From Euryarchaeota archaeon UBA19 (GTDB taxonomy: Archaea; Thermoplasmatota; Poseidoniia; Poseidoniales; Thalassarchaeaceae): a DNA stretch of 11,882 nt. Every line of letters begins with the position of its first letter. Positions within the stretch are counted from its first letter, which is position 1. Location of the stretch: NCBI GenBank assembly GCA_002502175.1, contig DAPQ01000027.1, forward strand, positions 1-11,882, written 5' to 3'. Below are positions 1 to 6,366 of the stretch, in pieces. The position numbers were made by a program, and so were the translations under genes. The notes under the pieces are model-generated. The model did not search any database. It was given only the letters and a program-made list of their open reading frames with translations, and had not been told where the DNA came from.

Positions 1-2
1 TC

Positions 3-686
3 TGCCTCATATCATGCCTATTTATAGGTAAAATATTCCAAGTTCCCCTAGAGACTTCACTGACGATTGGCTCTGGTGGAGCAATTTGTGGCAATAGCGC
101 AGTAGTTGCAGTTTCTTCTCCTTTGAGAATAAGCCAAGAAGTCCTGGCATTGACTCTTGCAACTGTAAACATTCTAGGAATAATCACTTTCATAGCCATC
201 CCCATATTATCTACAATACTGGGAATGGACCAAGTTAGTGCTGGAATCTGGGCGGGTTCGACGATTCATGCAGTCCCTCAAGCAATCTCAGCAGGCGAGG
301 CTATCGGACCTGAGGGAATGACTATGGCAACTACTGTTAAACTATCAAGAGTGTCTTTGCTGGTTATTCTTGTCCCAATTTGTAGCTTTGTTGCTAATGG
401 GGTTAAAAACCAAAATTTCTTGGAAAAACAAACACTAGCAATCCCCTACTTTCTACCTGGATTCATTTTAGCATCAATATTGACTACATGGTTTCTTCCA
501 TTGGAATATTCTGAGGTCCTCTCCGACCTCGGGAAGATGAGTTTAGCGCCAATCATGGCCTGCATTGGATTTTTCTTCACTAAAAGTGGGATCGGAAGGG
601 ATGGAGTAAGGATCTTGACTATTGGTGTATTATCTTCTATTGTAATGATAATATTCAGTTATTTCGCGGTATATTTACTCGTTTGA
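3..686 (+). CDS. YeiH/UPF0324-family putative sulfate exporter, C-terminal part (5' end cut by window)
   Basis: This is the C-terminal 227 residues of a multi-helix inner-membrane transporter. The frame is open from base 3, so the TTG at 123 is only an internal codon. The match is to UPF0324 (Pfam Cons_hypoth698, E. coli YeiH), annotated as a putative sulfate exporter family; the substrate is not firmly established. Seen directly: a glycine-rich stretch reading GSGGAICGNSAVVAV (about bases 69-113), typical of the family, and then WAGSTIHAVPQAISAG and a TTVKLSRV segment matching the family's WAG.SIH..aQ and VKL.R motifs. Several hydrophobic helices follow to the stop at 684. The family is usually about 330-350 residues, so roughly the first third lies outside the window. 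The TSUP exporter begins 25 bases downstream, which suggests cotranscription. Family confidence is high; substrate confidence is low. Confidence 0.85.
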   Translation, partial: CLISCLFIGKIFQVPLETSLTIGSGGAICGNSAVVAVSSPLRISQEVLALTLATVNILGIITFIAIPILSTILGMDQVSAGIWAGSTIHAVPQAISAGEAIGPEGMTMATTVKLSRVSLLVILVPICSFVANGVKNQNFLEKQTLAIPYFLPGFILASILTTWFLPLEYSEVLSDLGKMSLAPIMACIGFFFTKSGIGRDGVRILTIGVLSSIVMIIFSYFAVYLLV

Positions 687-711
687 CATGTTAGCGTAAG
701 AGGTTGATTAA

Positions 712-1524
712 TTGGAGGAAATTATAGCTCTAGTAATCATTCTGAGTATAGCGTTTATGTTCGCTCCGCTTGGTCTAGGAGGGGGGTTTCTATTTGTTCC
801 AACCCTTTACTTCATTTTAGGTTGGGAACTACAATTATCCATCGTTTGTTCATTAATTCTGGTTTGGTTCGTCAGTATAGGTTCACGAAGAGCTCATGAT
901 GAGGGGGGATTCACTGTTGCAGGAGTAGGAAGAAAAGGTAGGATTATAGCCATCGGTGGGGCAATTATCGGGGCTTTAGCCGCTGATCGAATAATTGCTG
1001 AAGCCGGTGAAAACATAATCAAAATTTTAGCAATTGTTTTGCTTATATTGGTAATTTATCGTGGCATAAAAAAACTAATTGAAGATCAACATAATGATAT
1101 TCATGATGAGGAAGTTACTGTTGGAGGAGCATTACTTTACAAATACAAATTAGGATGTCTCGCGGGTGGATTATCTGCAGGACTAATCGGAATTGGAGGA
1201 GGAGTTATCTTCACAATGTTGAACAGAATTGTCCTTGGCTTAGGCCCACACAAAGCAGCAGGAACTTCTTACTTGATTGTCATGAGAGTTGTCCCTGTAG
1301 CGATAGTATCTCATTTACTGTTTAACCCGTCATTAATCGACGAAATAACCAATTTCCATGTACTTGCTCTTGCTTTGCCACTGATTGTTCTTGTAACCGC
1401 ATGGGCGGGTGCGAAAACCGCAATCCGTATGCTGCCACAAAGGGCTCTAACTTTCCCTTACTTGGTAGCAGTTAGCCTTTCTCTAATACGATATTTGATC
1501 GATGTTGTCGAGAATCTAAATTAG
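712..1524 (+). CDS. TSUP (TauE/SafE) family sulfite/organosulfonate-type exporter
   Basis: This is a complete 270-residue polytopic membrane protein of the TauE/SafE family (PF01925), whose characterised members move sulfite, sulfoacetate or other small organic acids across the membrane. The two-fold repeat is visible: residues 20-30 read LGLGGGFLFVP and residues 158-166 read LIGIGGGVI, the glycine-rich signature in each half. The conserved KAAGTS segment is near residue 181. About eight hydrophobic helices are apparent, with a charged cytoplasmic loop around 118-135. The length is normal. The start is TTG at 712, preceded by GAGG at 700-703 (8-base spacing); no better ATG lies upstream. It follows a YeiH-type gene by 25 bases, probably in the same operon. 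Its last bases overlap the stop of the opposing DUF2061 gene. The sulfur substrate is inferred from the family and neighbour, not shown by the sequence. Confidence 0.88.
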   Translation: MEEIIALVIILSIAFMFAPLGLGGGFLFVPTLYFILGWELQLSIVCSLILVWFVSIGSRRAHDEGGFTVAGVGRKGRIIAIGGAIIGALAADRIIAEAGENIIKILAIVLLILVIYRGIKKLIEDQHNDIHDEEVTVGGALLYKYKLGCLAGGLSAGLIGIGGGVIFTMLNRIVLGLGPHKAAGTSYLIVMRVVPVAIVSHLLFNPSLIDEITNFHVLALALPLIVLVTAWAGAKTAIRMLPQRALTFPYLVAVSLSLIRYLIDVVENLN

Positions 1525-1775
1525 GCAGTGGCGGTATCCATTGGGACATCTTCCAATCCCCAATCAGAGGCACTCCAAGCTCTTTCGTGAAAGTAGTATA
1601 GAACCATTTTTGTGAGTACTTCAATACTGGCAATTCCAAACCCAACGGTCCAACTTCCAGTTAGTACTCTTGCTATTAGTATAGTATCAGTAGTAGCCAC
1701 TGTCCTCCAAGTAAGTGTCTTGACAAGGCTACGTGTTCTATTCGCGTGTCCTGTACCGGGTATGTGTTCGGCCAT
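1521..1775 (-). CDS. DUF2061 small membrane protein
   Basis: This 84-residue protein matches DUF2061 (PF09834). Visible hallmarks are R-S-L-V-K-T-L-T-W-R-T at 15-25, a TDTILIARVLTGSW segment at 29-42, and the diagnostic IEVLTKMVLYYFHERAW at 51-67. Two short membrane helices are likely (about 29-48 and 50-63). The function is unknown. From general knowledge, DUF2061 domains are often found beside or fused to sulfate-assimilation genes such as APS kinase, so its position against two sulfate/sulfite-type exporters is notable, although here it lies on the opposite strand. The start is ATG at 1775, with no strong SD close by; an AGGTG lies farther upstream. Its TAA stop and the TAG of the TSUP gene share the four bases 1521-1524. 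It is the last gene of the long - strand run, 55 bases after the thiolase. Confidence 0.85.
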   Translation of the reverse strand: MAEHIPGTGHANRTRSLVKTLTWRTVATTDTILIARVLTGSWTVGFGIASIEVLTKMVLYYFHERAWSASDWGLEDVPMDTATA

Positions 1776-1793
1776 GAAATGACTAATTGAGGC

Positions 1794-1820
1794 ACCTAGT
1801 TAACCCCTTCCTAACCTAGT
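1794..1820. repeat. Direct heptamer repeat in the thiolase-DUF2061 gap
   Basis: ACCTAGT occurs at 1794-1800 and again at 1814-1820, exactly 20 bp apart (about two helical turns), with TAACC also repeated between and beside them. The pair sits in the 55-base gap upstream of the DUF2061 start. It could be an operator, but two short copies can arise by chance. Confidence 0.35.
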
Positions 1821-1830
1821 GTTGTTAAAT

Positions 1831-3063
1831 TTACACCGATTCTAGGATAATTGCAATTCCTTGCCCGCCGCCGATACAGGCGGTTGCAATTCCAAACTTC
1901 TTGCCTTCTCGCTTGAGTGTATGTGCTAGAGTGAGTGTGAGGCGGCTTCCAGTTGCTGCTAGAGGATGGCCTAGTCCAACTGCGCCTCCGTTGATGTTTA
2001 CAATCTCATGTGAAATCCCTAATTCTTTCATGCAGGCAACTGCTTGGCCCGCAAAGGCTTCGTTGATTTCCCATAAATCGATTTCTTCCACACTCATCCC
2101 CGCTCTTTGAAGGGCTAATTTGCTAGCCGGTACAGGCCCATAGGCCATTATTGCAGGTTCAAGGCCAACAATACCCCAGTTGACAATTCTAGCGAGTGGC
2201 GTGTCACCATCGGAGGCGGCCTGAGATGCGGACTTCAGCACTACAGCTGCTGCCCCATCGACCACTCCAGATGCATTTCCGGCAGTAACCAAGGAAGTAG
2301 GACCGAAATGTGTTCTTAGCAAAGCTAGGGATTCATCACTTGTGCCCCTTACGAAGTGATCTTCTTCGTTTGCTGTGACTAATCCACTAGGTGTTTCAAC
2401 ATCAACAATTTCGTCAGACCATACTCCATTATCTACACTGTTTTCAGTTCTTGAATGGCTAATTGCTGCAAAGGCATCAGCTTCCTCTCTAGTGACGCCA
2501 ACTCGTCGACAGATTTCATCACTAGTTTGGGCCATGAAGGAGTCACAAGTGGTGTCTAGCAAATTAGTGAAGAGATAATCTTCCATATCTTTGGGAAGTT
2601 CATCACCCTCTCTTGGTGGCCGTCCTAATTTGTAGGTAGAGCGCATTCCTCTGAGTACGTGAGGGGCTTGACTTAGGTTTTCCATTCCACCGGCGACCAC
2701 AGTGTCAGCCTCACCAAGCATAATCATTTGAGAGGCCGAAATTATCGATTGGATCCCCGAGCCACACAATCGGTTTAGAGTAAGCATTGGAACCTCTTGT
2801 GGGATTCCTGCATTAAGTCCTGCATGCCGAGCCCCAAAAATAGCCTGATCGCTTGTCTGTAATGCGTGACCCATCACTAAGTGGTCGACTGACTCTGGAC
2901 TAGTGCCAGTCTTCTCAAGGGCCCCTCGAATTGCAATGGAACCTAACTGCTCAGCAGTTACATCCGCTAATCTTCCACCAGCTTCACCGTCTCCACGCTT
3001 CCCCCCAAGCCACTCACAAAAGGGAGTTCTAGCCCCACCAATCACTACGACGTCTTCGCTCAT
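1831..3063 (-). CDS. Acetyl-CoA C-acetyltransferase (thiolase II family)
   Basis: This is a complete 410-residue thiolase. It would catalyse reversible Claisen condensation of two acetyl-CoA, or thiolytic cleavage of 3-ketoacyl-CoA, in the cytoplasm. All catalytic elements are visible: the nucleophile Cys100 in NRLCGSGIQS, the Asn334 motif NEAFA, His366 in GLGHPLAATG, and the second active-site Cys396 in CIGGGQG. The N-terminal VIGGARTPF is the standard thiolase opening. Presence of all four groups marks a degradative/biosynthetic thiolase of the bacterial type rather than the shorter archaeal thiolase of the mevalonate pathway, which lacks some of them. It could serve beta-oxidation, mevalonate entry or acetoacetyl-CoA metabolism; context does not decide. 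The start is ATG at 3063, with a GGCGGT SD-like stretch just upstream. It lies 71 bases after flotillin, with a strong inverted repeat in between, so it may be a separate transcript. Confidence 0.95.
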   Translation of the reverse strand: MSEDVVVIGGARTPFCEWLGGKRGDGEAGGRLADVTAEQLGSIAIRGALEKTGTSPESVDHLVMGHALQTSDQAIFGARHAGLNAGIPQEVPMLTLNRLCGSGIQSIISASQMIMLGEADTVVAGGMENLSQAPHVLRGMRSTYKLGRPPREGDELPKDMEDYLFTNLLDTTCDSFMAQTSDEICRRVGVTREEADAFAAISHSRTENSVDNGVWSDEIVDVETPSGLVTANEEDHFVRGTSDESLALLRTHFGPTSLVTAGNASGVVDGAAAVVLKSASQAASDGDTPLARIVNWGIVGLEPAIMAYGPVPASKLALQRAGMSVEEIDLWEINEAFAGQAVACMKELGISHEIVNINGGAVGLGHPLAATGSRLTLTLAHTLKREGKKFGIATACIGGGQGIAIILESV

Positions 3064-3097
3064 CGTTACCGCCGAGTTAACACCCGTTCAAGAGTCT

Positions 3098-3118
3098 GAC
3101 TATCCCTGAGGGATAGTC
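3098..3118 (-). terminator. Perfect 9-bp hairpin between flotillin and thiolase
   Basis: GACTATCCC (3098-3106), loop of three bases (3107-3109), GGGATAGTC (3110-3118) form a perfect stem-loop in the 71-base gap. On the - strand it follows the flotillin stop and precedes the thiolase start by about 35 bases. No T tract follows the stem in either direction; the only T run (3131-3134) lies before it on the - strand. It could be a 3'-end stabiliser, a terminator, or an operator of the thiolase promoter. The structure is certain; the role is not. Confidence 0.45.
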
Positions 3119-3134
3119 CGATTCTCGATTAAAA

Positions 3135-4526
3135 TCAATCGTCGTCAGACATCGAACCTAGGTAATCAGGCAGGTCTACTCCGGCATTTGACGCGATGTC
3201 ATGTAGAGGAGGTAGAGACTTTACGAGATTGGAAATAAAGTTGGAAGTGGAACTTCCATCTCCATCTCCGCCTGAGTCCCATACAGTGATGCTGTCGATC
3301 TTCAAGTTACGAATTGCTTCGACCTGTGCTGATACCATTTGGTCAATCTTCTCAACCATCAACAGTGTAGCTGCGGCCTTTGCATCTCCACCAGCACTGC
3401 CTACAAGACCTTGGTAACCTGCGGCCTTAGCTTCCAGAACCTTCTGAACACCAGAAGCCTCAGCCTCGTAGCGAGCAAGAATCGCATCTGCTTCACCACG
3501 AGCGATGCGGCGTTGTCTTTCCGCTTCAGCTTCTGCAGCAATCTCAATTTGCTGCTTCTGAATCTGCTCGCGTACAATTTCGCTAGCCTTCAAACGCTCT
3601 TCTTCTTCTGTGAACTTGGCTTTTTGAATCTCAGCCTCGGACATAGCGGTTGCAACCTCAGCACGCTGGTTTGCAGATGCCTCGGCTTCTGCAAGATCCG
3701 CATCAGAGTTGGCTATCTCAGCCTTTGCACTGTTCTCACCGGAAACAGCAAGCGCTTCTTGTTGACCTACGTAAACACGCTGATCCGCTTCTGCAGTCTT
3801 TCGGCCCTTCTCAGCCTCTGCAAGGTTCTTTGCGACCTCGATCTCCTTTGTTCGGTTTGCAGCTGCTGCACCGACCGCACCGTCACGCTCTGCGTTTGCT
3901 ACGTCAACACGTGCATTCTCAACAGCGGTTGCGGCGGCCTTCTTACCGATGCTCTCGATATAGTCGGATTCGTCAGTAATGTCCACCAGGTTAACGTTAA
4001 TCAGATACAGTCCAACTTTCTGCAATTCTGTATCTACGTTCTTTCGAGTAAGCTCAAGGAATGCATCACGGTCTTGGTTAATCTGCTCGATTGTCAAGGA
4101 CGCTACGGTTAGACGTAGTTGACCGAAAATAATCTCCTTAGCCATTTCTTCGATGTCATTTTGCTTTAATCCAAGCAAACGCTCAGCCGCATTGGCCATA
4201 ATTTGCTTCTCTGTTGAAACACCGATTGTGAATGTTGATGGAACGTTAATTCTGATGTTCTGGAGCGAAAGAGCGTTCCTTAAATCGATGTTAATCGTAA
4301 TTGGAGTCAGTGTAAGGAAGGCGTAGTCCTGAATAAGCGGCCAAACAAGTGCTGCACCACCGTGTATTGTCCTACTCGCCTTACCCTTATCGGTACGACC
4401 GTAAACTACCATTACCTTGTCTGGAGGACATCTTTTGTACCTCTGCGCAAAGAATATTACAATTGCAACCAAGAATAGTATGGTCGCGAACATCATTATT
4501 GTTAGTAGTGCACCAGCTTCAGCCAT
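3135..4526 (-). CDS. Flotillin-like SPFH/band 7 protein
   Basis: This is a complete 463-residue flotillin-type scaffold protein of the cytoplasmic membrane. The order is: one N-terminal membrane helix (about 7-27), an SPFH/PHB domain (about 30-190, with GGAALVWPLIQ and an ITDESDYI segment at its end), a long Ala/Glu-rich coiled coil (about 190-370), and a C-terminal flotillin tail ending in acidic residues. This layout and length match Bacillus FloT/YuaG and its homologues, which assemble large rings or membrane domains and influence fluidity and protein clustering. The gene upstream encodes an NfeD/YuaF-like protein, the usual partner, which strengthens the call. The start is ATG at 4526, with GGAG at 4535-4538 (8-base spacing). 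The 85-base gap upstream contains two inverted repeats. Client proteins cannot be told from sequence. Confidence 0.93.
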   Translation of the reverse strand: MAEAGALLTIMMFATILFLVAIVIFFAQRYKRCPPDKVMVVYGRTDKGKASRTIHGGAALVWPLIQDYAFLTLTPITINIDLRNALSLQNIRINVPSTFTIGVSTEKQIMANAAERLLGLKQNDIEEMAKEIIFGQLRLTVASLTIEQINQDRDAFLELTRKNVDTELQKVGLYLINVNLVDITDESDYIESIGKKAAATAVENARVDVANAERDGAVGAAAANRTKEIEVAKNLAEAEKGRKTAEADQRVYVGQQEALAVSGENSAKAEIANSDADLAEAEASANQRAEVATAMSEAEIQKAKFTEEEERLKASEIVREQIQKQQIEIAAEAEAERQRRIARGEADAILARYEAEASGVQKVLEAKAAGYQGLVGSAGGDAKAAATLLMVEKIDQMVSAQVEAIRNLKIDSITVWDSGGDGDGSSTSNFISNLVKSLPPLHDIASNAGVDLPDYLGSMSDDD

Positions 4527-4534
4527 AGCAATCG

Positions 4535-4538
4535 CTCC
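4535..4538 (-). promoter_or_regulatory. Shine-Dalgarno site of the flotillin gene
   Basis: GGAG on the - strand, eight bases before the ATG at 4526. It supports that start and shows that this gene is translated from a leadered mRNA. Confidence 0.6.
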
Positions 4539-4541
4539 GTA

Positions 4542-4560
4542 TCAGCACAAACGCTGCTGA
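4542..4560 (-). repeat. Hairpin (6-bp stem) in the flotillin leader
   Basis: TCAGCA (4542-4547) and TGCTGA (4555-4560) pair around a seven-base loop, immediately upstream of the flotillin SD. It may influence mRNA processing or translation of flotillin relative to the NfeD-like gene. A 6-bp stem is modest evidence by itself. Confidence 0.4.
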
Positions 4561-4570
4561 CTCATTAAGG

Positions 4571-4584
4571 CTGTGCCGGCACAG
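4571..4584. repeat. Perfect 14-bp palindrome upstream of flotillin
   Basis: CTGTGCCGGCACAG is fully self-complementary with no spacer. It lies between the NfeD-like stop and the flotillin start, 45 bases before the flotillin ATG. Lack of a loop fits a dimeric DNA-binding site better than an RNA hairpin. A shorter CTGT-AA-ACAG element sits nearby at 4599-4608, sharing the same half-site ends. Confidence 0.45.
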
Positions 4585-4611
4585 TCTAGTATCGAAAACT
4601 GTAAACAGGGT

Positions 4612-5211
4612 CTAAACTCTCTTTACAATCAGAGTTGAACTAATGATATCGACAACCTCGATAAACTCGCCTGTGGCTATACCTTGGCCATCTTCTGATT
4701 TTGCATTGTAGGTCTTCTGAGCGCCGCCAACTTCGATTGTAACTTGGCCAACGTCGCCTTCGGGGATTCGGAGATAAACCGATCCTTTCTCACCAATCGC
4801 CTGCTCCATTTCGATATTGCCACTGGCTTCTAGAGAAAAGAACAATTGGAATATTTTTCCAGTTCCATACATCGAAGCTAATCCGGCAACCCCGCCTACT
4901 CCTATAGCTAGAGTATCTCCGCCGTCGGACTTTAATGTGTATAATCCAGATAGACCAAAGAACATCATGAACGCCATGACTCCTTGGAAAGTCATAGCGT
5001 CGAAAGCACCATCAGAACTCATGATATCGAATTCAATACCAAATAGCCCCTCAAACAAGCCCTCGCCGACTCCACCTACCAACATCAATAGGAACCAAAA
5101 GAGGAAAAGAACCCCTCCAATAAGCGCAGATGCGGCGAAAATCAATTCTAATGTTGATCCGGATTCGCCGAAAACAAGTTCTACCAAATTGAAGTCGTCT
5201 AGGGATACCAT
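4612..5211 (-). CDS. NfeD/YuaF-like membrane protein, flotillin partner
   Basis: This 199-residue protein has three hydrophobic segments (about 21-46, 74-92 and 99-126) followed by a soluble C-terminal domain (about 134-199). The C-terminal domain has the pattern of the NfeD OB-fold: GEKGSVYLRIP at 140-150, GQV at 155-157, an A.SEDG.GI stretch at 170-178, then GEFIEVVDI and a final LIVKRV strand. It lacks the ClpP-like serine protease domain of long NfeD proteins, so it resembles the short YuaF/YqiJ class that is encoded with flotillins and is thought to help organise flotillin assemblies. The flotillin gene follows after 85 bases on the same strand. The start is ATG at 5211, with no clear SD, and an alternative start is not obvious. 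The family call is good; the exact role in this organism is inferred. Confidence 0.8.
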   Translation of the reverse strand: MVSLDDFNLVELVFGESGSTLELIFAASALIGGVLFLFWFLLMLVGGVGEGLFEGLFGIEFDIMSSDGAFDAMTFQGVMAFMMFFGLSGLYTLKSDGGDTLAIGVGGVAGLASMYGTGKIFQLFFSLEASGNIEMEQAIGEKGSVYLRIPEGDVGQVTIEVGGAQKTYNAKSEDGQGIATGEFIEVVDIISSTLIVKRV

Positions 5212-5267
5212 CGATTATGGCTGGAAGGCATTTTGCTTTGATTGCTTCGCCGGATTTAGGTGGATAT

Positions 5268-5528
5268 TCAGACTTTATTCCTACGTCTGAGCCATTCCGC
5301 GACCCCACGATCAAAATTCGTCACAGGGCCAAGAGATAGTCCTGTAATTATCGCTGTGACGACTTTGCGTGTAAGGGATGAGGAAACGTACGGTTCAGTA
5401 ATTGTCCATACCAATAAAGCAATTAGAATAATGATAATTGGTATCAACATCCGTCGAAGGAAAATATGGTACCCCCCAAGCATATCATATGCAGGATTGT
5501 TGATTACATCATCAACTCTGTCCGACAT
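5268..5528 (-). CDS. Small hypothetical membrane protein (86 aa)
   Basis: I do not recognise the family. A hydrophilic N-terminus (residues 1-22) is followed by a strong membrane helix at about 26-45, a weaker hydrophobic stretch at about 55-70, and a basic tail ending in WLRRRNKV, which suggests a cytoplasmic C-terminus. It sits between another small membrane protein (24-base gap) and the NfeD-like gene (56-base gap), all on the - strand, so it probably belongs to the flotillin/NfeD transcript. The ATG at 5528 is the only standard start. The strong SD GAGGTGA (5548-5554) overlaps the upstream stop but is 19 bases from this ATG, unusually far. An in-frame CTG at 5543 would have better spacing but is a rare start. 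That it is a real gene is likely from its membrane profile and tight packing. Confidence 0.65.
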   Translation of the reverse strand: MSDRVDDVINNPAYDMLGGYHIFLRRMLIPIIIILIALLVWTITEPYVSSSLTRKVVTAIITGLSLGPVTNFDRGVAEWLRRRNKV

Positions 5529-5552
5529 GCCCTTACTCGACAGGAGGTCACC

Positions 5553-5885
5553 TCAATTAGCCAACCAGAATAGGGCGGCCAAGAAAGTTAGGGCGGTTGG
5601 TCCTCCATACATCACGGCCTTATTTACGACAGGAGTAGCGTCCTCTCTTCTTAACTCGCCAGTAACTGGATCACGAACTAGTACCGTCTTTTCTGATTTG
5701 GAGTATCTGTCTGTAAATTCTTTGTGATTTCTAGCGACAAAGAAAAGGAAATACACCCCTAAAGCAAGCATACCACTACCAGTGCCTTGGAGAATTAGTG
5801 CAACGAGTGCAGTTTCTATTTCTGATGCAATGATTAGTTGTGCAAATCCGGTGAGGAAGAAAATCAGAGAGTCAACCCTTGCCAT
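5553..5885 (-). CDS. Hypothetical membrane protein (110 aa)
   Basis: I do not recognise the family. Using the ATG at 5885 the protein has 110 residues; an adjacent TTG at 5888 would add one. Hydrophobic segments lie at about 6-20, 26-50 and 91-109, and between the last two is a polar loop of about 40 residues containing VLVRDPVTGELRR, a tidy charged beta-hairpin-like sequence. The upstream neighbour is the thioesterase (52-base gap) and the downstream neighbour is another small membrane protein whose putative SD overlaps this stop codon, implying translational coupling. The position just ahead of the NfeD/flotillin pair makes an accessory role in that membrane module possible, but this is only inference from order. 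No SD is visible in front of this gene. Confidence 0.65.
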   Translation of the reverse strand: MARVDSLIFFLTGFAQLIIASEIETALVALILQGTGSGMLALGVYFLFFVARNHKEFTDRYSKSEKTVLVRDPVTGELRREDATPVVNKAVMYGGPTALTFLAALFWLAN

Positions 5886-5937
5886 CAAATTAGGCGAATG
5901 AGTGGACCATCATCAATCCTTTGCCGTCATAATCATA

Positions 5938-6354
5938 TCAAACAAGACTACTTGGTTTCTTTTCCCAGACGGCCCAAGTACCCCTTGCGTGAGCGATTTT
6001 TTTTCCATTTTGGTCTGTGATTTCACCTTGTAAATGGGCTAAATTTCGACCCCTGCGCACTACTTCCCCAACCGCAGTAAGATGAGAACCGACATAAGCA
6101 GGTTCTAGATATGACAAATCCAGTTGTGCTGTGGCACACCACTCTTCTTTCGGTAAAGTAGTCACTAATGTACCACCCATCGCTGTATCTAACAACGTAG
6201 CATGCAGTCCTCCGTGGGCTACACCTCCGGCGTTTAGATGATCTTCTCTAATCGTTAATTCAACTATACACTTACCAGGAGTAAATTCTGTAATTTCAAA
6301 TCCTATTGTTTCGGCCAATTTAGTTAATTTTGGGGCACTTAATTCATCTGTCAT
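5938..6354 (-). CDS. PaaI-type hotdog-fold acyl-CoA thioesterase
   Basis: This complete 138-residue protein belongs to the hotdog thioesterases of the PaaI/4HBT group, which hydrolyse acyl- or aryl-CoA thioesters in the cytoplasm. The signature is clear: N41, then GGVAHGG (43-49) and LLDTAMGG (54-61), carrying the HGG turn and the Asp56 that corresponds to the catalytic acid of PaaI. The strand-rich end (QLDLSYLEPA, then the E-x-x-R-G-R-N-L-A-H stretch and ARGTWAVW) completes the fold. Length is typical. The start is ATG at 6354; the GAGG SD overlaps the TGA of the ABC exporter, which ends only nine bases earlier, so the two are translationally coupled. The natural substrate cannot be read from the sequence; long-chain, aromatic and hydroxylated acyl-CoAs are all used in this family. 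Confidence 0.88.
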   Translation of the reverse strand: MTDELSAPKLTKLAETIGFEITEFTPGKCIVELTIREDHLNAGGVAHGGLHATLLDTAMGGTLVTTLPKEEWCATAQLDLSYLEPAYVGSHLTAVGEVVRRGRNLAHLQGEITDQNGKKIAHARGTWAVWEKKPSSLV

Positions 6355-6366
6355 ATTTCAGCCTCA
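6355..6366 (-). promoter_or_regulatory. Coupled SD of the thioesterase gene overlapping the ABC exporter stop
   Basis: On the - strand the bases read TGAGGCTGAAAT and then ATG. The GAGG core uses the GA of the ABC exporter TGA stop and lies seven to eight bases from the thioesterase ATG. It fixes that start codon and shows that both genes share one mRNA. Confidence 0.65.

Noticed and set aside
123..125. TTG as the start of the first + strand gene
   Set aside because: The frame is open to the window edge and the upstream codons encode the conserved GAICGNSAVVAV motif of the YeiH family, so the gene begins outside the window.
3339..4112. Long open frame (257 codons) on the + strand antisense to flotillin
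   Set aside because: Its Leu/Cys/Ser-rich composition is what the reverse complement of an Ala/Glu coiled-coil gene gives. The flotillin reading is unambiguous and the opposite frame has no domain.
5051..5314. 87-codon - strand frame spanning the start of the NfeD-like gene
   Set aside because: It is rich in Arg and Ile with no domain and overlaps the better-supported NfeD-like gene in another frame; it looks like a shadow.
5544..5554. GAGGTCACCTC dyad at the junction of the two small membrane genes
   Set aside because: The symmetry follows from an SD (GAGGTGA) running into a CCTC; with a single central base it cannot form an RNA hairpin and is too short to call an operator.
5260..5727. 155-codon + strand frame opposite the two small membrane proteins
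   Set aside because: It is not membrane-like or domain-like, whereas the - strand frames show clean hydrophobic helices and tight gene packing. I treated the + frame as a shadow.
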